NCBI RefSeq assembly: GCF_014642175.1
Contig: NZ_BMIL01000002.1
Span: 310,001 to 374,000, forward strand
DNA length: 64,000 bases
Reading direction: 5' to 3'
DNA from: Pedobacter quisquiliarum
GTDB taxonomy: Bacteria; Bacteroidota; Bacteroidia; Sphingobacteriales; Sphingobacteriaceae
A model generated the notes under the pieces. That model saw nothing but the letters and a program-made list of their open reading frames with translations, was not told the DNA's origin and searched no databases. The translations under genes were made by a program, and so were the position numbers. Positions 58,598 through 64,000 of the stretch are shown piece after piece. The stretch's first letter is position 1, and each line of letters starts with the position of its first letter.

Positions 58598-61408
58598 ATG
58601 AAAAAACTGTTCCTGCTCGATGGAATGGCGCTTATTTACCGGGCGCATTTTGCTTTAAGCAAAACTCCACGATTTACCTCCACAGGTCTGAACACTTCCG
58701 CCGTAATGGGCTTCGCAAATACGTTGCTGGAAGTAATTAACAAGGAAAAACCAAGCCATATTGCGGTGGTTTTCGATACTGAAGCACCCACAGAACGACA
58801 TACAGATTTTGAAGCATATAAAGCGCACCGTCAGGCGATGCCAGAAGACCTTGCGACCGCTTTGCCATACGTGGTGAAACTGATCGAAGGTTTCGGCATT
58901 CCCGTGATTACCAAAGATGGTTTTGAAGCGGATGATATCATCGGTACGTTGGCCAAAGAGGGTGAGAAGCAGGGCTTCCAGGTGTTTTGCATGACGCCGG
59001 ACAAAGATTTCGCACAGCTGGTTTCCGAGAACATCTTCATTTACAAGCCATCCCGTATGGGTAATGGCGTTGAAATCATGGGTGTACCCGAAGTGCTTGC
59101 CAAATGGGAAATCGAGAACGTTAAACAGGTCATCGACATCTTAGGCCTTTGGGGCGATGCCGTAGACAACATCCCCGGCATCCCCGGCATCGGTGAAAAA
59201 ACCTCTAAGATTCTGGTTAAGCAATATGGTTCGGTGGAAAACATCATCGCCAATGCACATGAGCTGAAAGGCAAAATGCGGGAGAATGTACAGATGTTCG
59301 CAGCGCAGGGCATGGTGTCTAAAAAGCTGGCAACCATTATCCTGGATGTTCCCGTAGAATTTGACGCACACGCACTGGAACTTGGCGCGCCCAATCGCGA
59401 GTTGTTGGAGCCACTATTTGCGGAGCTGGAGTTCCGCACCTTGGGTAGACGCGTCTTTGGCGACAACTTCTCCCTTGGCAGTAACGGCGGGGGTATGTCG
59501 CAGCAAACGGATCTTTTCGGCCAGACCATGGCTGAACCGGAAACCAGCTCGAAAGTCTTTGTTGCACCACCTGCTTTATTCGAGCAGCCAACGGCGAAGA
59601 CCATTGCAGATGTGCCACACGATTATAAATTGGTGGATACCCCAGAAGCGCGTAAAGCGCTGATTGATCTGCTGCTTCAGCAGGAAAGCATATCCTGGGA
59701 CACTGAAACGACAGGTACAGATGCTAACCTTGCAGCGCTTGTTGGCCTGTCCTTCTGCATCAAGGTGGGCGAGGGGTATTACATCCCGGTTCCGGCAGAA
59801 CGTGAAGCCGCACAGCTGATCATCGACGAGTTCCGTCCGGTACTTGAAAACGAAAAAATAGCCAAGGTTGGTCAGAACCTGAAATACGATATTCTCGTGC
59901 TGAAATGGTACGGCGTAAACATCAAGGGGCGCTTGTTCGACACGATGCTTGCCCATTACCTGATCGATCCGGATACCCGCCACGGTATGGACCTGCTTTC
60001 GCAGAACTACCTTAACTATACCCCAATCTCCATCACCAGCCTGATTGGTGCCAAAGGCAAAAACCAGGGCACCATGCGCGATGTGCCGGTTGAGAAAGTG
60101 GTGGACTACGCCGCGGAAGATGCGGATGTAACCTTGCAGCTGGCGAACATCTTCGAGCCGATGCTGAAGGAGCTGAATGCAGAAGAACTGGCCAGGGATG
60201 TCGAAAATCCACTGGTTTACGTACTTGCTGATATTGAAAAAGAAGGCGTACGCATTGATGTGGAAACGCTGAACAGATATTCCAAGGAACTGGAGACAGA
60301 CATCGCGCGATTGGAGCAGAATGTGTTCGAGAAATGTGGCGTCACCTTCAATTTGTCTTCCCCGAAACAACTTGGCGAAGTGCTTTTTGATAAGCTCGAA
60401 CTGGATCCAAAAGCAAAGAAGACCAAAACCGGTCAATATCAAACGGGTGAGGATGTTCTATCCCGCCTGGCAAATAAGAGCGATGTGGTGCAGGATATCC
60501 TGGATTACCGTCAGCTTTGTAAACTGAAATCTACGTATGTAGATGCCTTGCCTTTATTGGTAAACCCTAAATCCGGACGTGTACACACCAGCTTTAACCA
60601 GGCGGTGGCGGCAACCGGACGTTTAAGTTCTAACAATCCGAACCTGCAGAACATTCCAATCCGCACGGAAAGGGGTAGGGAAGTTCGGAAGGCCTTCATC
60701 CCGAGGGATGCAGATCATGTGTTGCTATCTGCGGATTACTCGCAAATTGAGCTGCGGATTATTGCGGAGATCAGTAAGGAGGAAAACATGCTGGAGGCTT
60801 TTGCACAAGGCACCGATATCCACACAGCCACGGCCGCGAAAGTCTACGGCACCACGATCGAACAAGTAACGCCAACGCAACGAAGGAACGCTAAGGCAGT
60901 TAACTTTGGGATCATCTACGGGCAATCGGCATTCGGACTTTCCCAAAGCCTGGATATCCCGAGAAAAGAAGCGGCAGATATCATTGAGCAGTACTTCATG
61001 CAGTACCCGGGCATTCAGCGCTACATGAGCGATACCATGACTTTCGCCCGTCAGAACGGCTTCGTGGAAACCATCATGGGCCGCAGGCGATACCTGAGGG
61101 ATATCAATTCCGCCAACCAAACTGTGCGCGGCTTCGCAGAGCGAAATGCGATCAACGCACCTATTCAGGGCTCCGCAGCCGACATGATTAAAATTGCGAT
61201 GATTAACATCCATAAAGACATACAGACTCGTGGTTTACAAGCGAAAATGACCATGCAGGTGCATGATGAGCTTGTGTTCGACGTGCCTAAAGGGGAAGTT
61301 GAAGTGATGAAAGAGATTATCAAACACCGTATGCAAACGGCCATCAAGACCAATGTGCCAATTGAAGTTGAAATTGGTATGGGCGAAAACTGGCTTGCCG
61401 CACACTAA
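58598..61408 (+). CDS. polA: DNA polymerase I
   Basis: 936 residues from ATG at 58598. Three domains: 5'-3' exonuclease (about 1-290; VVFDTEAPTERH, FEADDIIGTLA), 3'-5' exonuclease (about 340-530; WDTETTGTD retains the metal-binding Asp and Glu, so proofreading should be active), and the polymerase (motif A LLSADYSQIELRI, motif B KAVNFGIIYGQS, motif C QVHDELVF). It removes RNA primers and fills repair gaps. It is a single-gene unit with a terminator. Confidence 0.97.
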   Translation: MKKLFLLDGMALIYRAHFALSKTPRFTSTGLNTSAVMGFANTLLEVINKEKPSHIAVVFDTEAPTERHTDFEAYKAHRQAMPEDLATALPYVVKLIEGFGIPVITKDGFEADDIIGTLAKEGEKQGFQVFCMTPDKDFAQLVSENIFIYKPSRMGNGVEIMGVPEVLAKWEIENVKQVIDILGLWGDAVDNIPGIPGIGEKTSKILVKQYGSVENIIANAHELKGKMRENVQMFAAQGMVSKKLATIILDVPVEFDAHALELGAPNRELLEPLFAELEFRTLGRRVFGDNFSLGSNGGGMSQQTDLFGQTMAEPETSSKVFVAPPALFEQPTAKTIADVPHDYKLVDTPEARKALIDLLLQQESISWDTETTGTDANLAALVGLSFCIKVGEGYYIPVPAEREAAQLIIDEFRPVLENEKIAKVGQNLKYDILVLKWYGVNIKGRLFDTMLAHYLIDPDTRHGMDLLSQNYLNYTPISITSLIGAKGKNQGTMRDVPVEKVVDYAAEDADVTLQLANIFEPMLKELNAEELARDVENPLVYVLADIEKEGVRIDVETLNRYSKELETDIARLEQNVFEKCGVTFNLSSPKQLGEVLFDKLELDPKAKKTKTGQYQTGEDVLSRLANKSDVVQDILDYRQLCKLKSTYVDALPLLVNPKSGRVHTSFNQAVAATGRLSSNNPNLQNIPIRTERGREVRKAFIPRDADHVLLSADYSQIELRIIAEISKEENMLEAFAQGTDIHTATAAKVYGTTIEQVTPTQRRNAKAVNFGIIYGQSAFGLSQSLDIPRKEAADIIEQYFMQYPGIQRYMSDTMTFARQNGFVETIMGRRRYLRDINSANQTVRGFAERNAINAPIQGSAADMIKIAMINIHKDIQTRGLQAKMTMQVHDELVFDVPKGEVEVMKEIIKHRMQTAIKTNVPIEVEIGMGENWLAAH

Positions 61409-61455
61409 GCAACAAGCCTTAACTACAGGCAACAGCCTAAAATATCATACAAATT

Positions 61456-61489
61456 AAAAGAGCCGGGTGTTAAATCCGGCTCTTTTGTT
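61456..61489. terminator. polA terminator
   Basis: 11-bp stem AAAAGAGCCGG (61456-61466) / CCGGCTCTTTT (61476-61486), 9-nt loop; also placed to serve the convergent hydrolase gene. Confidence 0.8.
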
Positions 61490-61506
61490 ATAAGATTAAT
61501 GCTTGC

Positions 61507-62184
61507 TTAAAGCTCGATGGTTTCTCCAATTGCCGGGAGCAACAGAATCTTGTCCTCGCGCTTAAACTTCGCCAGTGCATCTTCCTTGTCGATCTTAATC
61601 AAATCGAAAGTGTCATAGTGCACACCAATCACCTTACTGCAATCAATGTATTTCGTTGCGATAAGTGCATCATCCACATCCATGGTGAAATTACCGCCAA
61701 TAGGCAGAATTGCATAATCCAGGTTGTACAGGTCTGCAAGCAACTTCATATCCATGTTCAGTGCAGTATCGCCAGCGAAATAGATGGCTTTACCGGCACT
61801 TTCCAATACAAAGCCAGCAGGATTCCCACCGTAGCTGCCATCAGGCAAACCGCTGGAGTGCGTAGCCCACACCATGCGCAGGTTTCCAAACTCAAACTTC
61901 GACTTACCAAAGTTCATCGGGTGTACATTTGTCACCCCTTGTGTTTGCAGCCAATCCGCAATTTCAACCATGGTAATAACCAATGCACCCGTTTGTTTGG
62001 CAAGGTCTACCAGGTCGGCAACGTGGTCGCCGTGGCCATGACTGACCAATATATAATCTGCAGTGATGGACTTCGTGTCAATTGCCGATGCCAAAGGATT
62101 AGGCGTGATAAATGGATCAAAAAGAAACTTTTTGCCCCCAAGTTCCAGCAAAAAGCAGGATTGTCCGTAATAGCTAAATTTCAT
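61507..62184 (-). CDS. Metal-dependent hydrolase, UPF0173 family
   Basis: 225 residues, metallo-beta-lactamase fold. The metal motif is SHGHGDHV, with a further His in WATHSSG, Asp in FAGDTALN and His in IGVHYDTF. It matches the UPF0173/YtkL group, of no proven substrate. It lies 28 nt downstream of the ybaB-like gene on the same strand. Confidence 0.88.
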   Translation of the reverse strand: MKFSYYGQSCFLLELGGKKFLFDPFITPNPLASAIDTKSITADYILVSHGHGDHVADLVDLAKQTGALVITMVEIADWLQTQGVTNVHPMNFGKSKFEFGNLRMVWATHSSGLPDGSYGGNPAGFVLESAGKAIYFAGDTALNMDMKLLADLYNLDYAILPIGGNFTMDVDDALIATKYIDCSKVIGVHYDTFDLIKIDKEDALAKFKREDKILLLPAIGETIEL

Positions 62185-62212
62185 GTTTTAGGATTTAGAT
62201 TAAAGGAAAAGA

Positions 62213-62518
62213 TTAAGCACCAAACATGCCACCCAGGCCACCAAGCATATCTTTTGTGGCCGATTGCATTTCAACAGCACTTACCTGATCTGCTTGTGTT
62301 AGCGCCTTGTTCACGGCGGTCAGCAACAGCTCTTCAATTTCTTCCTTATCGGCACCTTTGAAAAATTCTTCCTGAATTTCAATGGCGGTGATGGTCTTGT
62401 TTGCAGTAGCAGTAACTTTTATCGCACCGCCTTCAACCTCACCATATACAGAAACGTGATCTAAACGTTTTTTTATTTCCTCGGCCTTTTGTTGTGCGGC
62501 CATCAATTTATCGAACAT
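62213..62518 (-). CDS. YbaB/EbfC nucleoid-associated protein
   Basis: 101 residues. The N-terminal helix (KLMAAQQKAEEIKKRLDHV) and strand (VYGEVEGGAIKVTATANKTITAIEI) match the YbaB dimer fold, which binds DNA as tweezers. The usual partners dnaX and recR are not adjacent. Glycine-rich C-terminus LGGLGGMFG is normal. Confidence 0.9.
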   Translation of the reverse strand: MFDKLMAAQQKAEEIKKRLDHVSVYGEVEGGAIKVTATANKTITAIEIQEEFFKGADKEEIEELLLTAVNKALTQADQVSAVEMQSATKDMLGGLGGMFGA

Positions 62519-62640
62519 AGTTTTGAATTTATATTAAGACCCTAAATTATTGAATTTGTTTGTATCGAGTTTCATCTGCACGCTTTTTGTACCAATCAAC
62601 TGGCATAATGCATGCGTCATAACCCTCAACACGCACCAGG

Positions 62641-63717
62641 TTAATGATGTTTACGCGGCTTCGCTCTTTCGTATTGTACAGGCCATTTTAATTTTACCTC
62701 AAGTGCTTCTGCCGCATGTAGCGGGAAGTATGGGTCGCGCAAAAATTCTCGCGCAAGGAAGATCAGGTCCGCCTGACCGTCTTTAAGCACTTCTTCTGCC
62801 TGCTGCGCATCCGTGATCAGGCCTACGGCGCCAGTCATGATGCCGGTTTCCTTTTTAATCTGCTCGGCAAACTGCACCTGATAGCCCGGGAAAATAGGGA
62901 TTTCCTGCTTTTTCGTCAATCCTCCGGATGATGCATCGATAAGGTCTACACCTTTAGCTTTCAGTAGCGCGGCAAGTTTTACCGACTCTTCAGCATTCCA
63001 GCCACCTGCTGCCCAGTCCGTCGCCGAGATGCGCACGAATAGCGGGTTTTCTGCCGGCCAGACTTCCTGCACAACATCCACCAGCTCCAGCAGTAAGCGG
63101 ACCCGGTTTTCAAAGCTGCCGCCGTATTCATCCGTACGTTCGTTGCTCAATGGCGAGAGGAATTGATGGATCAGGTAACCGTGGGCCGCATGCAGCTCAA
63201 TGACCTTAAATCCTGCTGCTATGGAGCGTTCCGTTGCCGCTCTGAAATCTGCTTTAACCTTCGCAATGCCAGCAGCATCCAAAGCTTCCGGAACGGTATC
63301 TTCTTCATTGAAAGGAATTGCACTTGGTGCAACGGTCTGCCAGCCACCTTCAGCAATGCTGATCTGTTTTGGATCTAGCCATGGCGCTTTAAAGCTGGCC
63401 TTGCGACCGGCGTGCGCCAGCTGAATGCCCGCAACCCCGCCATATTGGTGGATGAAGTCGGTGATGCGCTTTAAACCGGCAATATGTTCGTCTTTCCAGA
63501 TGCCGATGTCGCCGGGTGAAATCCTCCCTTCGGGTGAAACGCTTGCCGCTTCGGAGATGATGAGTCCGGCACCACCCATGGCACGACTGCCAAGATGTAC
63601 CAGGTGATAATCAGAGGTAAAGCCATCTTCTGCCGAATACTGGCACATTGGGGAGACTACAATTCTGTTTTTTAAAGTCAGATTCTTTATCGTAAGGCTT
63701 GAAAATAATTTCGACAT
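62641..63717 (-). CDS. NADH:flavin oxidoreductase, old yellow enzyme (YqjM-like)
   Basis: 358 residues from ATG at 63717 (MSKLFSSLTIK). A (beta/alpha)8 FMN protein. SPMCQYS carries the Cys that tunes FMN in YqjM-type enzymes; ELHAAHGYLIHQFLSPLSNERTDEYGGS is the strong family signature, with RISATDWAAGGW later. It reduces activated C=C bonds using NAD(P)H, often in xenobiotic or oxidative-stress response. An 11-bp inverted array lies just upstream. Confidence 0.92.
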   Translation of the reverse strand: MSKLFSSLTIKNLTLKNRIVVSPMCQYSAEDGFTSDYHLVHLGSRAMGGAGLIISEAASVSPEGRISPGDIGIWKDEHIAGLKRITDFIHQYGGVAGIQLAHAGRKASFKAPWLDPKQISIAEGGWQTVAPSAIPFNEEDTVPEALDAAGIAKVKADFRAATERSIAAGFKVIELHAAHGYLIHQFLSPLSNERTDEYGGSFENRVRLLLELVDVVQEVWPAENPLFVRISATDWAAGGWNAEESVKLAALLKAKGVDLIDASSGGLTKKQEIPIFPGYQVQFAEQIKKETGIMTGAVGLITDAQQAEEVLKDGQADLIFLAREFLRDPYFPLHAAEALEVKLKWPVQYERAKPRKHH

Positions 63718-63770
63718 GAGTTTATGATAGTTACTAAATGAAAGCGGAAAAGATCCGGATATCAACCGGC

Positions 63771-63862
63771 TTTCGTTCGCCTATTGTTCGCCTTTCGTTC
63801 GCCTATGCTTCGGCTCCAGCCGAACGAAAGGCGTAGCAGAGCCGTACCAGGGGCGAACCAGC
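63771..63862. repeat. Inverted 11-bp tandem array, unit TTTCGTTCGCC
   Basis: Four forward 11-mers start at 63771, 63782, 63793 and 63804 (TTTCGTTCGCC, TATTGTTCGCC, TTTCGTTCGCC, TATGCTTCGGC). After 4 bp, four inverse 11-mers start at 63819, 63830, 63841 and 63852 (GCCGAAC, GGCGTAG, GCCGTAC, GGCGAAC plus four bases each). The arms include a perfect 13-bp inverted repeat, CGCCTTTCGTTCG (63789-63801) with 63821-63833. Confidence 0.9.
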
Positions 63863-63933
63863 TGAAAGGATAACAAGTCTCTTTTCCATTTGTTCAGCGT
63901 AGATTGTAAGGCTAAATTCATTTTAGATCATAA

Positions 63934-63960
63934 AAAAAGCGCCTTCATGGAAAGCGCTTT
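63934..63960 (-). terminator. Terminator of a gene beyond the right edge
   Basis: AAAGCGC (63936-63942) / GCGCTTT (63954-63960), 11-nt loop, with an A run on the left, giving a T run on the minus strand. It probably ends a minus-strand gene whose last codons may lie in 63961-64000; that frame cannot be assigned. Confidence 0.6.
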
Positions 63961-64000
63961 ATCTACCTATAAGGTCGGGGATGTTATTTTCCGAACACGT

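Noticed and set aside
63961-64000. 3' end of a gene on the minus strand
   Set aside because: Only 40 nt are visible and more than one frame stays possible, so no product can be named.

Overview
The window looks like chromosomal DNA of a Sphingobacteriaceae-type Bacteroidota, most like Pedobacter. This rests on recognised protein families (SusB-type GH97, DUF2911, Bacteroidota-style AspRS/GlnRS/GluRS sets, ECF sigma/anti-sigma pairs, hybrid histidine kinases) and on repeated -7 promoter boxes of the form TAnnTTTG. No rRNA, tRNA, phage, insertion sequence or CRISPR array was seen. Gene content is mostly housekeeping, in short operons closed by clear hairpin terminators.

Layout. 1-2.3 kb: lpxA 3' end, a lone ABC ATPase, efp and 5-formyl-THF cyclo-ligase. 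2.3-7 kb: exonuclease III, an exported cyclophilin, an SDR dehydrogenase and an IlvD/Edd sugar-acid dehydratase. 7-13.4 kb: S9 peptidase, an ahpC/ahpD peroxide pair with an OxyR-like operator, and PEP carboxylase. 14-19 kb: a tetR-tolC-emrA-emrB efflux operon with a palindromic operator. 19-25.5 kb: DUF2911, an ECF sigma/anti-sigma pair, GH97, DinB-like protein and sensor kinase. 25.5-35 kb: gltX, a zinc peptidase, and a six-gene signalling operon (two hybrid kinases, two single-domain response regulators, CheR and CheB without chemoreceptors, CheA or CheW). 35-46 kb: M49-like peptidase, amidase, glnS, B12-binding protein plus crotonase, NtrC-type regulator, envelope proteins, aspS. 46-51 kb: a second ECF operon with a QYG-repeat exported protein, TerC, YejK. 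51-64 kb: rRNA methyltransferase, sodA, tadA, csaA, oxyR, fcl, trmB, an alkyltransferase-like protein, polA, a UPF0173 hydrolase, YbaB and an old-yellow-enzyme homologue.

The most unusual structure is not a gene. Six intergenic regions each carry their own degenerate tandem array. The unit sequences are unrelated, but the periods are 11, 11, 11, about 22, 22 and 88 bp, all multiples of 11. Two of the 11-bp arrays clearly are followed or preceded by an inverted arm on the same 11-bp phase, so they can fold into long hairpins; a third does so weakly. Two arrays run into the 3' ends of neighbouring genes (oxyR and fcl).

Other points: an oxidative-stress set (AhpC/AhpD, OxyR with Cys199/Cys208, SodA) tied together by a near-consensus OxyR site; an EF-P whose loop has Asn where the modified lysine normally sits; an MGMT-family protein with Ala for the catalytic Cys; and several genes (polA, yejK-like, tadA, rRNA methyltransferase) whose -7 box lies only 3-4 nt before the ATG, predicting leaderless mRNAs.
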